Source of the DNA: Sistotremastrum niveocremeum HHB9708
Taxonomy: Eukaryota; Basidiomycota; Agaricomycetes; Sistotremastrales; Sistotremastraceae
Reading direction: 5' to 3'
Length of the DNA: 64,000 bases
Assembly (NCBI GenBank): GCA_001630475.1
Contig: KV419394.1
Coordinates: 930,001 to 994,000, forward strand
Shown piece after piece: positions 12,009-23,554 of this stretch; positions within the stretch are counted from its first letter, which is position 1, and every line of letters begins with the position of its first letter. A model generated the notes under the pieces. The model did not search any database, was not told the DNA's origin, and saw nothing but the letters and a program-made list of their open reading frames with translations. The translations under genes and the position numbers were made by a program.

Positions 12009-12510
12009 GGTATGATCCAGTACCATCGCCATTACACTTCAATCTCTGACGGCCCTGTAGGCTGTAGGACGCACTGGCCTCTTATCCATCTAGCGTGGCT
12101 GTTCTTATGTCCCACTTATTTCTTCTCATCCCTCTACGGTCACATTGTGGCAGTTGTGCGTGCATTGCACTTAACAGTGACATGCAGATGTGCTGCCACG
12201 GCTTTCAGCTATACATTCAGGCCTTTGGGCTCGCGGGCCACCGGCCACTGAGAGTTAGCGAGGCAACATCTGAGGAGATGTCCGGTTCCGATTCACTTCT
12301 GCTGCCTCTCCTATCATGTACTTGTAACCTTACCGTAATGCAACTATGGCATATCGGCCCTGGCCAGCTGGGAAGCCCTATAGCGGCTCCTATACCAGGC
12401 TCCAGACCTGCCCACAAGCTTCACACGCTGCCGCCCTCGTTGGTACTACAGTCTAGTGCTGCTATACTTGAAGTTAGCTGGCTTCCAGGATCAATTTGTG
12501 CTAGTGAAGC
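12009..12510. other. Intergenic stretch with no recognised gene
   Basis: About 500 bases lie between the stop of mL54 and the first supported codon of the short-chain dehydrogenase. The proximal part should be 3' UTR. The distal part may contain an upstream exon encoding the membrane anchor usual in this dehydrogenase family, but I could not find one with convincing splice sites and sequence. The open frame across it has no recognisable protein character. Confidence 0.4.
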
Positions 12511-13453
12511 ATGCTTTGGCGTTTGTTTCACAAGTCAGCCATCCATAAGTACTGTCATGGCGAGAAGCCATGGGCTGTGGTGACTGGATCGACGGATGGC
12601 ATCGGAAAAGAGTATGTGTTCAAATTCGATATGGTGGCACTAAAGCACTGACTGTTTCGTAGGCTTGCCAGAGTCCTCCTAGAATCCAATTTCAACGTTC
12701 TTCTTCATGGCCGTTCTGAAGAAAAACTGAACAAACTCTCTCAAGCTTTCAAACTCGAATTCCCACATCTTGATCTTGCGGTCGTCGTCGCGGATGCCTC
12801 CAAACCTGACACCTTTGCAAACATAGTAGAGGCTCTGCAAGGAAAACACGTTACGGTATTCATCAACAATGTACCGTACAGTGAGCAGGCAATGAACATC
12901 TTCGCCGATGACAGTGCCGCACAAGTGCAAAGGGGGCTGGACATGGGAGTGCAGTTTGTCACCAAACTGACTCACGGAGTTCTGCCTATATTGATCAAGA
13001 ATGGTCCGTCATTGTTAATAAACAATGGCAGTCTTGTGGCTGCCATACCTGGTCCCTATCTTGCTGTGTACGCCTCCAGTAAAGCGTACTTGAAGGTCAA
13101 TCCAGCTTCCTGTCGACAATGCAGACTCATTTCTGACACAATCGTGCCTCTCGCAGACATTTACCAACTGTCTTGCAATTGAATCTAAACGATATGGACA
13201 GGGAGTCGAAGTCCTCTATATGGACATCCATAATGTAAATTCCGGGGGCAACAAAACCCCCGTGAGCTTCACAACGCCTTCGTCGAATGACATGGCGAAA
13301 GCTATCATTCGAGCCGTTGGCTGTGGCAAGACCGAAGTCACGCCATATTGGACGCATGAGCTTATGCGATGGATTTTCCCCCTGGTGCCCAACTCTGTGC
13401 TTGTGGACACTATAGCGACAACGCTAGAGACGACTATCAAAAAGCAAACCTGA
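12511..13453 (+). CDS. Short-chain dehydrogenase, 3-ketoacyl-CoA reductase/HSD17B12-like
   Basis: This is a classical SDR resembling very-long-chain 3-oxoacyl-CoA reductases and HSD17B12. Splicing yields IHKYCHGEKPWAVVTGSTDG followed by IGKELARVLLE, giving the TGxxxGIG cofactor loop; the intron after KE is about 54 nt. The usual NNAG structural motif reads NNVP. The active site is visible as NGSLV...YASSKAYL, including the YxxxK pair. A 3' exon runs from TFTNCLAIESKRYGQGVEV to TGA 13453. The start is uncertain: ATG 12511 is the first in frame, but an AAG acceptor just before it could join an upstream exon. It converges with the ornithine monooxygenase gene; a link to siderophores is not supported. 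Confidence 0.78.
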
Positions 13454-13611
13454 TAGCCGACCATGTTTATGTACGCGGGCTAGCAGAGCACTCGTGGATT
13501 AACAGGTGAATCATCAAGGTTGATAGTTGTCGTCGGGTTATTTAATCGGTTTTATAAGTTCTTCATAAGTAAATGATTATATGCTATGCATCCACAATCG
13601 CTACGGGCATC

Positions 13612-15405
13612 TCACGTGTCTGGTTCATCTTTCCAAAGATCATCCACCAATTCTCCTGCTCTTACGCCAATTACACTCAAAAGAGTGTCCGAAATGCCAT
13701 GAGTGGACTCAACGCAACCTTGTACATATATCCGCGATTTACAAGGTTCGATCGGGACCAGCCGATACTTCCGGGTGACAAGGAGCTTTGGAGAAGGGGA
13801 AGTCATTCCGGGTTCCAGAGAAAGTGAAGAAGAAGTTGGTGTAGACGCCTCTGTGGAATCGGGAGTCGAACTGGGGGTGAGTGGGTTCAGATGATCGGTC
13901 TCAGAGATGGCCTGATCTCTGTAGAATTTCTTCCCCAGTTCACTCGACGACAACAACTTGGTATGGATCTGCCTCTCATAGCCAGTCCCGAGGATTAAGA
14001 TATCGTACGGCCCGAATGCTGCGAGCGTTCGCTTATGGGTGTCTTGCAGGGTCAGCGATAGTCGCCCCTCTGTTTGATCTGTCTCTTCCGTCAAAGAGGC
14101 TCCGATTAAGCACTGATTGTTCAGGATCCGTAGTCTGGGTGCCGAATTCTCGGCCGTTCCTGAGTTGCTTCGGCTGGCTATACCATCGCTGAGCTCTTGT
14201 TCGTAAAGGAGCTCGTGCAACTGAAACCACATCAGACACTCGAGAGAGGGGCAAAGGGGACCGGACTGACCGTGTCCAATGTTTCTGGATTCACGACGCC
14301 ATAGTTGGTGTTACGGTATTCGGAGAACAACCTTGACCGGGCTCCTGGGTTTGCTGTGGATATTTCGTAGAAGAGATCCGTTGCTGTACTGGGATCAGGA
14401 AGACAGCCATCTGGACATCGCTGGGGACGAACCTTCAGGATTGAATATTGTATTCGTGAAAGGAGAGTCGTCAGAAGGCTTTAACGACCCCTTTCGAATT
14501 ATGAGGTCGACTTCATGAGGCCGATCCGACGCGGGCAGATGTTCGAGCCGACGGTAAAGATCTATGGTTACTTCTGCGGAACTTTGGCCGCCTCCAAGTA
14601 CTGCAATTCTTATGGGACGCTGCTTGGCCGCAGTTTGCGAAAGCAAACGGGGAATAGAGTACGCATATATGGAGGTGTGTAGGATATTCTCGGAATCCAT
14701 CATGTGAGTGACCGCAGAGGGTATAGCAGGAGAACCACCGGGTGATATCAACAGATTCTCTAAGATTGGATCAGCGTGAGTCTCGTCTCTTCCGACAGCA
14801 TGGCGGGTCAACGTTACTGACTGGTGGTCCTTGTGATTTGGCTTCCATCTCTTGAGCTAGTGATTTGTAGCACCCCTTCAATACAAGTTTCCCGGATCTC
14901 GACGACTTCTTCCCCGTATGATATTTCGATTCCCAGGGTCTTGACTTTCTCAGCGGCCCATGCGAGGTAGTCTGCAAACTCCCTGCGCGTTGGAAAAAAG
15001 GATCCGCGGTTAATGAACGACAAAAGCCGGTTGTTGCTGTGGAGGTATGCGAGGAAGGTGAACTCGGAGCTGGGGTTGCGAAGCGTGACTAGATCTTTTA
15101 GAAACGAAATTTGCATAGTAGTGCCCGGCAAAAGCATGCCTCTTGATATAAATGAGTCGCGTAGCTGGTGCGAAGTGGGCGAACGCACGGATGCCATAGG
15201 AACCTAGGGTGTTTCTCGATGAAACAGACTCTCCTAATAGGACAATTTTCTCTGGATTCTGACTGAGGCCGTGTAGTGAGTCGTGTCGGCAAAGAAGAAG
15301 GTAGAGCTTGGGCGGACGTACGTTCCATCGCTCGACGATTGCAATTGCTATGGCGAGGTTGGACGGTCCAAAGCCACAACCGACGAGGTCGTACGTCTGA
15401 TCCAT
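13612..15405 (-). CDS. sidA: L-ornithine N5-monooxygenase (siderophore biosynthesis)
   Basis: This is a flavin-dependent N-hydroxylating monooxygenase that converts L-ornithine to N5-hydroxyornithine, the first committed step of hydroxamate siderophore synthesis. The start at 15405 gives MDQTYDLVGCGFGPSNLAIA, with the FAD-binding GxGxxN motif. The middle has FTFLAYLHSNNRLLSFINRG, typical of the family, and FFPTRREFADYLAWAA. The NADPH loop is IAVLGGGQSSAEV. The C-terminus has THGISDTLLSVIGVRAGEL, the conserved closing motif. Several short introns interrupt it; TGA is at 13612. It is transcribed divergently from the NRPS with under 200 bp between the start codons, which strongly implies joint function and regulation. 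The symbol follows the Aspergillus name. Confidence 0.93.
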
Positions 15406-15602
15406 GGCTGTTGCGTTGGCTGATGCCGTGTGGGCCTAAAGCCAGATATTTATGCCGTGCAAGGCTTAGTGAGGCCCGATTTGGTTAATCTTAGGAGAAA
15501 CCCGATCGAAATCTAATCAGTTTGCTACGTAATTCGATTCCGTCTCTCCATCTGGCTCACTCTGCCGGCCCTCCTTATTCCTCTTTCTTTTGCTCTCCCA
15601 TC
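15406..15602. promoter_or_regulatory. Shared divergent promoter of sidA-like and NRPS genes
   Basis: The 197 bases between the two opposing start codons must hold both core promoters and both 5' leaders. CT-rich tracts common at fungal start sites occur near the NRPS side. One weak GATA core is at 15445-15448 (AGATAT). The only strong GATA-factor site is the palindrome just inside the NRPS reading frame, annotated separately. Confidence 0.6.
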
Positions 15603-18600
15603 ATGTCCAGCCCGTCGTCGTCGCACACAACCGACGCGACAACAGCTCATATTAGCCGGTTATCAGATAACCCTATCAACCAGGTTAGTACTAACGTAAT
15701 CACGCCGTTGTTCTCATGCTCAGGGTTCATTCAGGTCTTGAACGACTATCGACACGTCGAGCTCCCAAACCTCTCTCAGCAGCGCGTCCCGCCTTCTGGA
15801 CGACACGTGGAAACGCGGCCACTACAATGGCAAGAACCCGGCCTGCCAGAAAACGCCTTGGTGGTCGCGTTAGCCAAGTGCTTGAGCGACTGGTGTGGCA
15901 CTCAGAATATACTATTAGGCGTTTCGCAGACGGATTCCTTGAAAGTCGTGCGCTTGACATGGTCGTCTGATTGCACATGGAAGCAAGCCATTGCGCAGGT
16001 TCGGGAGGCTGTCGTCGACGTCCCAGAAAAGGAGCTTGCATCGGGGCTAGGGTTACAGAGCCTGCAATCTGCTTTTCTCGCGATATTGTCCTACGACGGC
16101 TCCTTGTTGGACGAGCATCCGCTTTGCTTTGACCTCCGTTCATCTTCTTCCATCACAGCCCATATATCGCTCAGCCTATTCTCTCCCTCCGCCGCACAAC
16201 TCCTACTTTCTCAACTTTCAGCAGCACTTTCATGCCTTTCGTCTACCCCAGACGCTCTTTTGAAGACATCACAACTACCCCGCGACTCCCCTTTAATGTC
16301 ATGTTACATCGCACCAAATACGCTACCTCAGGCCCAGCTTCCCACTCTTTGGATTGACAAACACGCGGATGAACGGCCTGATCATCCCGCCGTTTATTAC
16401 TACCCATCCATTTCTATACCTTCACCACCGCACACATTAACCTATGGCCAGTTAATGCGCTATTCCAACCTTGTCGCTCATTGGTTGATCCACTCGGGCC
16501 TCCAGTCGGACGATAAAGTGGCTGTATGCATGCCGCGTAAACTCGACTTTCATGTGGCCGTAGTCGCAGTCATGAAGGCAGGCGGCTGTTATGTTCCCGT
16601 AAGTGCACATTTTGCAATATCCTTTCAGTCCAAATTTTGACCTCATTTCGCACAGATTGATCCTGAACTCCCACCTGCACGCAAGTCATTCATCGCCGAA
16701 GACAGCAAGGCGAGGTTTATTCTGATTTCCGGTAGCGACGATGAACCCGATTTTACATCTCCCAATTTCCTCCGCTTCCCCGATTACTCTTCACTCTCCT
16801 CTTTCCCATCGACGCCGCCTGAGCCACCTTCGTTAGACTCAGTCGCGTACCTCCTGTATACCTCCGGTATGCGCTCTTACCCTACTCTGAAGCATTTGAC
16901 TAAGTTCATTTACAGGGACGAGCGGGACGCCGAAAGGATGTCTGCTCACGCACCGAAATCTTTTCACTGCAACATGCGGCCTGACAGCACCATGTGAGGA
17001 CATTACAAATGTTGACGAAGATCGCTACTTGGGACTAGCCTGTCAGTTCTGCAACTTCTTTCTTATCTCCGGTTGTGACTACGAATTGACATACGTGACC
17101 ACCTGATAGCCGTTGCTTTCGATGTTCACTTGGCCGAAATATTCATTCCGTGGAAGCTTGGCATTGCGACGACGACTGCCCCCAGAGTTGAACTATTGCA
17201 AGATCTTGCAGAAGCTCTGGATGTCGTCGGAGCCACTCATATGGGCTGCGTCCCTAGTCTTATCGATGCTACATTTGGACGACATGAAGGCAAACTAGCC
17301 AAAGTCAAGTATCTCACTAGCGGTGGGGAGAAGATGTCAGACACTGTCGGTACCATTTCTATATCGTCTCTCATCCATACTCATTTGTCCTCAGGTTCTG
17401 GAATCCTGGTCTGAACGCGACAATTTTCGGCTTGTCAATTTCTATGGCCCTAGCGAAACCACAATTGGATGTAGTTGTGAGATTATGAACCGACAGACCA
17501 CTAAGGACAATATCGGAAGAACTTGGCCGGGATGCAATGCATACGTCGTATCTGCCAGCATGGAGGTTCTGCCACGTGGTGCGGTTGGCGAACTCGTTCT
17601 TGAAGGTCCCATCGTGGGCAGAGGCTATCACAATCGACTGGACTTGACTGAAAAGGTATTCTTGAGATGGCCGGAAAAAGATTCATGGGCATATAGAACC
17701 GGTGATCTGGGTGAGTGTCCCACCAAACGACTCTGAACGTTCCTGACCTATATTAAGTCCGCATGATGCCGGATGATACCTTAGAGATCAAAGGCCGAGC
17801 AGACTCTCAAGTTAAACTACGGGGCGTCCGAATCGAAGTCGACGGAATATCCAATGTGATACGTAAGGGAGCAGCCGAAGCTCTCAATGTGACCACCCTG
17901 TTGGCCAAACACCCTACCTTTCCGTCCCCACAGCTCGTCACTTTCATCGCACCAGTCTCTGCATCCTCGAAAATACCTGTCTCGCAGAAGAAGAATGGCC
18001 AGCCACCGCCTACACAGAGGCTACCGTCGCTGGTTCGAAACGCGCATGAATGTGCTTCTAGAGAATTAGCAACGTACATGCGACCCTCTCACATTATTGC
18101 TGTCCAATGGATACCAATAACATCCAACGGCAAAGCTGATCTTAAGGTCCTGGAAAAGCTTTTCGCGAGCATTTCAACCGCCCAGCTCGGCGCGCTGGCG
18201 GGCGAAGGAGAAGATCAGGATAATCTCGCCTCCCAGGACCCTATGATTGTCCAGCAGATCAGTCAATTGATTGCCAACGCGACGGGAATACGGGAAGCAG
18301 ATGTTGATACTCGAAGTAGTCTTTTCGAGCTTGGTTTCGACTCTCTTCGCCTCATTGAACTTGCCTCGGCGCTTCGAGGAGCATTTAAAGTTTCTCTTTC
18401 CGTTCCACAACTTATGAAGAGACCGAGCATCAATGGTATAGCCGCGCTTGTATCTGAAATTCGTTTGAAGACAAACTCAGAGACTGCCACGAATCCCCCG
18501 GCGTCAGTCGTTGAGAACATCGCTCGCGAAACCGAAGCTGATGTGCGGCGGTCTCGAAGCGCGGCAGACATTGAGTGTGTCCTTCCCACATTCCCCATTC

Positions 18601-21600
18601 AAGAGGGCGTGTTCTTCCGCTCCGAAGATGACCCTACGTTATATGTGCAACACTTCATAATGTCTCTAGAGGAGGGCACGGATGTGGCATTGGTCAAACA
18701 GAGTTGGGAAACTGCATATGCCAGACTGGCGATCTTGCGGTACGATCCTTAATTGTCGAATTACCTCCCCTGATGATTGATGATCGTTCTAGAATCATTC
18801 TACTCCTGACTCGGGATAAACTCGTCCAGTTAGTACTGAATAGCCAAGCTTCTCCATTCCCCTGGTTCGAACAGCACGAATTTTCGACGAATGAAGATTT
18901 TACCCCCTGGTTTCATCGGCAATTCGCTCATGGTATTGCTCAAGACATTAGCAGACGCATTGATCAAGTGCCACCCTGGCGACTGAACTTCTTCGCACAA
19001 GAGCGTCACCTCGTCTTATCGATACATCATGTCCTTTACGATGGCATATCTCTTCCATTGCTGCTGAAAGAAGTGGAGCACTTGTATCTCGAAGAAAGCG
19101 TACCGCCGCCACCAAAACTCAATGAGATATTGGAGTACATCCATGGTCAGGATGCGGCGGCAGCGGAGAATTTCTGGAAACACAAGTTCTCCGAGTATGC
19201 GTGGCCAGAACTACGTCCAATGGTTGAGGGCTCTTCTGCGCGATTTATGTCAAGACCGATGCGCGTGGGTGCTCGAGCCTTATTCTCTTGCGCAGCGTCA
19301 TTCAAAATTACTATAAACGCACTATTAATGTCTGCATTTGCACAAGTCTTGAACCAGCAGGTGTATCATACAAATGACATCGTTTTTGGAGTATGTTCTT
19401 CGCTTAATCCTTTAACCTAGCTAAACTTGCACACAGGTCATCAGATCCGGGCGTACCATTCCCGTTGAGGACGCTGGTCGTGCCATCTGCCCTCTAATTA
19501 CTATCACGCCTACTCGAGTTACACTCCAGGATGGAGCAGAGTTGACGACACGCCTGCGGTCTATCCAAGATGCCATCATAAACGCGCAACCATTTGAGAA
19601 CATTTCTCTCGGAAAAGTGAAAAGGTGGATTGCGCCTGAGAGAGATTTGTTCGACATCCTATTCTCTGTCGCGTATGAGCCTCACGTGTCCCAAACGCTG
19701 TGGAAAATTTCGGATACGCAACCATTGCCGCCGGATGTCAGCCTTTTCTTTATTTGAGACCCGCGGAATACGTGTTAACCAGACTTCAGTTCAATCTCTC
19801 CATGGAAGTTTTGGTGGACCCAGCCAAGGATACTGTCACTATGCGGGTCAATGTCATGGAGTCTTTCCTGTCGACCGCGGACATGCACCTTTTCCTTGAC
19901 CAGTTTGAGTCGACAGTTTATAATGGCGCGAGCAGCCCATTCTCTCGACTGCACTCGACCCAGAAGCGTGGCAATGCGCCGATTGATATGCATGCAAAGC
20001 CTAAACCAGTTGATCTGAGTCCGCCAGACGAATCATTAGAACGCAGTATTGCGGACGTGGTTGCAAGACATCTTGACCTTACATCATCCACAATGAACGG
20101 GACGACGCCTTTCTTGTCATTAGGCATCGACTCTCTGTCAGCTGTACGTCTCAGCAAGGAATTGCGCAAGGCAGAGATCAATGTTTCTGCGATGGATATC
20201 ATGAGATCTCGCACAATTAGATCGTTGTCCGGAATTGTGCAGCTCCGCCGGGAAGAGGAGCCGGTGCAAGATGTCAGCTCGGATGCATATCAACGACTAC
20301 GGGCAAATATACAACGTCATGTCAGGCCTACCGATATAGCCCTCTCTTCCGAGGATGCGGTGGAACTCTATCCCACCACGGCCTTACAAAGTGGCATGTT
20401 AGCTCAAGTGCGTCATTTCATCTATTGCCAAGCATCGTTCTATAGCGCGTTCTAGACACTCGCCACTGAGGGTCAGCTATACGTCCACGAATTTTCTCTC
20501 AAATTGCGTCCTCAAACCGACATTTCGCGACTTCAGGCCGCCTGGAGAACTACAATCAATAACCTAGCGATTCTTCGTACTTCGTTTCATTTCTCAGATG
20601 CACTGGGTGCTTGGATACAGGCAACACATTCTACTTATGAGCTGGATTGGGTAGAGGGATCTGTTGATAATTCAGAAGATTACATTCAGGACGACACACG
20701 CCCGCGAGGTCCACAATTTGGGACTTTGGAAGCCCTACAACGCCCGCCGCTGCGCTTCAGATTAGTGCGTACGGCCGATCAAAATGATCTGCTTGTTGTA
20801 ACCCTACACCATGCCCTGTACGACGGCATGTCAATTCCTTTGCTTTTTCAGCATGTCTTCCAAAATGTTACTGGAACAGCGCCTTCGCCAGGACTGCAGT
20901 TTGTTGACATTCTACCTACCATGATAGACGAGGAGGAACAAGGTGTCTCCTATTGGCGAGAACTTCTCAAAGGATACACTCCCCTCGCCTTCGACCGCCA
21001 GCAGGAACACGCTGCATGCCTTATGTCGCGGTCGCTCGAAGTCACTCCTGATAGCATTCTGGAACTTGCCCGTCGTCTGACAGTGACTCCTCAAAGCATA
21101 TATCAGACGGCCCTAGGCATACTACTAATGAGAATATTCGATCGACGAGATGTTGCCTTCGGACACGTAGTCTCTGGCCGCCTGTCACAGGACGTGGAAT
21201 CGGTCATTGGCCCACTCTTCGTGAGCGTTCTTTGCTCCTGCACTTGATCAATCGATACTGACCAAAATTCCAGAATACATTGCCGTTCCGCATTCAAATC
21301 CCCAAGAATCAAGGCCTCTTGAGCCATAGCCTCATCCAGGTCGTCCACGAATCCAATGTTAGTGCCGTGCACTGCCAGCGCACTCCTCTTCGAACTATTC
21401 AGAAGGATTTGGGTTCTGGGAATCTCTTGGACGTCCTCTTTTTGTATCAGCCGGCGGAAGCAAAACCAGCCATGGATCAGCCGGCGCCTATCTGGGAAAT
21501 GACGAGCGAAAGCATTTCCGACATCACTGTTCAAGTGCAGGTCAATGTTGTTTTATTGCCTCGATTGGTCATCTTACTCATACTCGCTGTCCTTTAGTAT

Positions 21601-23505
21601 GGCTTAAATGTCGAAGTCTACCAAGATGATAGCTCTGTTACGCTGGTACTGGCTTCTGCCGGCGGCGTCATCTTCAAGGACGATCTATCGAAACTGGGTC
21701 ACGACTACGAAGAAATTCTTCGCCAGTTGACACAGAATCAAGATATTGATTTGACGTCATCCACTACCGGTCTGAACAAGCCATCGCAGAAACAAAACAT
21801 GCTGGCGGAAGCAGATGTTCTGACTCCGGAGGAGTCGACCAAATTGACTGACATCAAGTCTCTTTTGGCCGAAGCCCTGCACATCCCAGTTGAAAGCATC
21901 CATAACACGAGCGTACTTCGGGCGCTTGGTGTCGACTCAATCTCTGCAATTCAGATCTGTTTCAAAGCCCGTCGCCTTGGGCTCAACATCGGCGCTTCCG
22001 ATTTCAATCGTAGTCGAACCGTCGGGAATCTCACAAGGCTAGCTCGAAGGATCGATACGAGGGCTAGAGCTTCAGACTCCGAATCCAGCTTGTCTGACGG
22101 AAGTGTTGATGATTCGATGGTCCTGACACCTGGAATGAAGTGGTTTGTTGGCGCATGGCGCGCGAGCGGAGGTGCACGATATCGTCATTGCTTTGCCTTC
22201 CAGAGCAAGAGCTCCCCACACTTCGATCGCAGAAAGTTGAAAAGGGCTTGGTTCAAACTCTTGGATCGTCACACTATTTTGCGAACTTGTGTACATCTCG
22301 ATGCCACGGAAGGCGCTATCCTTGAATCCATACCGTCAAGGGAGCAAACATGGTCGGAGGAAGAACTAGGCGAGTCCATGGTGGATACGGATTGGATAAC
22401 TAACCGGATGCAAAAACTTTTCGATGAATTTCGCATCGCTGTCGGCACCATCAAGGCTCTCGTTGTCAATACGCCCAGTCAAGATTATTTCGTCGTTAGC
22501 TTGCATCATTATCAATACGGTAAGGCATGATGAGTCCCACTCCTCCGCCGTTTGCTGAAATTTTTTCAGACGCTTGGAGTTTCCCTCTGATGATCGCCGA
22601 TCTAGAAGCTTTGTACATTGGCAAACCTTGTCCCAGTAACAACGAGCCAGCCGGGTTTCGGAAACTATCGCTGGGCAACCCTTCGTCAAAGAGACAACAA
22701 CGCAGCTACTGGCAGTCAATATTCCCAACCGGTCGAAAACCTCAACTGTTTCCCATGTTGAACCCGCTTGTACAGAAACCGTCAAGACAATCATCTTTTT
22801 ATCCGGCAGTCCTAGACAACACGAGCTCGCTTATGAAACTTTCACGTCAACACGGAGTCAGTATGTCCAGTATTTTCCTTGCTGCTTGGGCCAAAGTGCA
22901 GGGCACAATGACAGACGAATCCGACGTCATCTTTGGCTTATGGCATGGGGGACGATCTGCCAGGACTCCGGGGATCGAAACTCTGGCTTTCCCATGCGTC
23001 AACATTTTGCCGATGCGCGTGCATGCTGAAGGGGTTGCGAGCACGCTGGATTTGGCTGGGAGCATTCAAGCAGATTTAATCAGAAGAACGCCGATCATCG
23101 AGCAAACAGATCTTGTCAGCCTCGATCAATGGATCGAAGGGAACAGAAAGCCTCTGTGCAATGTCTTTGTCAACATAGTTCCGATTGGCGGTCTAGCGAA
23201 TTTCACGGACGAGGAGTCGATCTTCGATGAGATGGACATCCAGTATAAGGCGCGTGAGACTTTGACGAGAAACGCGAGTAGCGTAAATCTTCCCATTTCA
23301 TCTCTAATTAGGGTATGTTTGGCGAGCAATAAGTGTTGGCCTAGGCTGATATTGAATCTAGGACGATATAATGGTGGATATCCTCTTCGACCAGTCGAAA
23401 GACAGTTTGGCGATCAATCTCGAATGTGAGGCGAACGCGTTGAGCGGGGAGCAGGCGGCTACGCTTGTGGCACGTTGGGGGGAAATGCTTCGTCAGACCT
23501 GTTAG
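15603..23505 (+). CDS. Siderophore NRPS, A-T-C-T-C-T-C (basidioferrin synthetase-like)
   Basis: This is a nonribosomal peptide synthetase of about 2,400 residues with one adenylation domain and three T-C pairs, the layout I associate with the basidiomycete trihydroxamate synthetase CsNPS2. The A domain (about 16340-18170) shows LLYTSGTSGTPKG, NFYGPSETT, GELVLEGPIVGRGYHN, YRTGDL, KLRGVRIE and NGKADLK. Thiolation serines are in ELGFDSLRL, LGIDSLSA and LGVDSISA. Condensation motifs are HHVLYDG, HHALYDG and HHYQYDAW. No thioesterase or epimerase is present; the last C domain probably releases the product. About 13 introns of 45-70 nt are needed, including one at 19737-19789 that removes an apparent frame break. 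About 200 residues before the A domain resemble a decayed C-domain half. It would use N5-acyl-N5-hydroxyornithine iteratively. Confidence 0.9.
15658..15672. promoter_or_regulatory. GATA-factor palindrome (putative iron-regulatory site)
   Basis: GGTTATCAGATAACC is symmetrical apart from its central base and contains ATCAGATAA, an exact fit to ATCWGATAA, the consensus reported for fungal iron-responsive GATA repressors (SreA, Sre1, Urbs1 type). It lies 55 bp inside the NRPS reading frame, over codons for R-L-S-D-N. It is also about 250 bp from the sidA start, so it could serve both genes. Binding is inferred. Confidence 0.5.
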
Positions 23506-23554
23506 ACTAGAAATGGATTGACGCTGTCAAACGTACACCCCGGCTAGAATAATA

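Noticed and set aside
12500-12560. Possible 1-nt frame break in the SDR leader
   Set aside because: The frame from ATG 12511 (MLWRLFHKSAIHKYCHGEKP) already aligns with the family, so the alternative frame is likely chance.
18870-18890. GGTTCGAAC as a tRNA B box (also near 18035 and 60795)
   Set aside because: These are in coding or intronic sequence with no A box or cloverleaf around them.
19690-19800. Apparent frameshift in the first C domain of the NRPS
   Set aside because: A 53-nt GT-AG intron at 19737-19789 with a TTAAC branch-like site joins LPPD to FNLSMEVLVDP in phase, so no lesion is needed.
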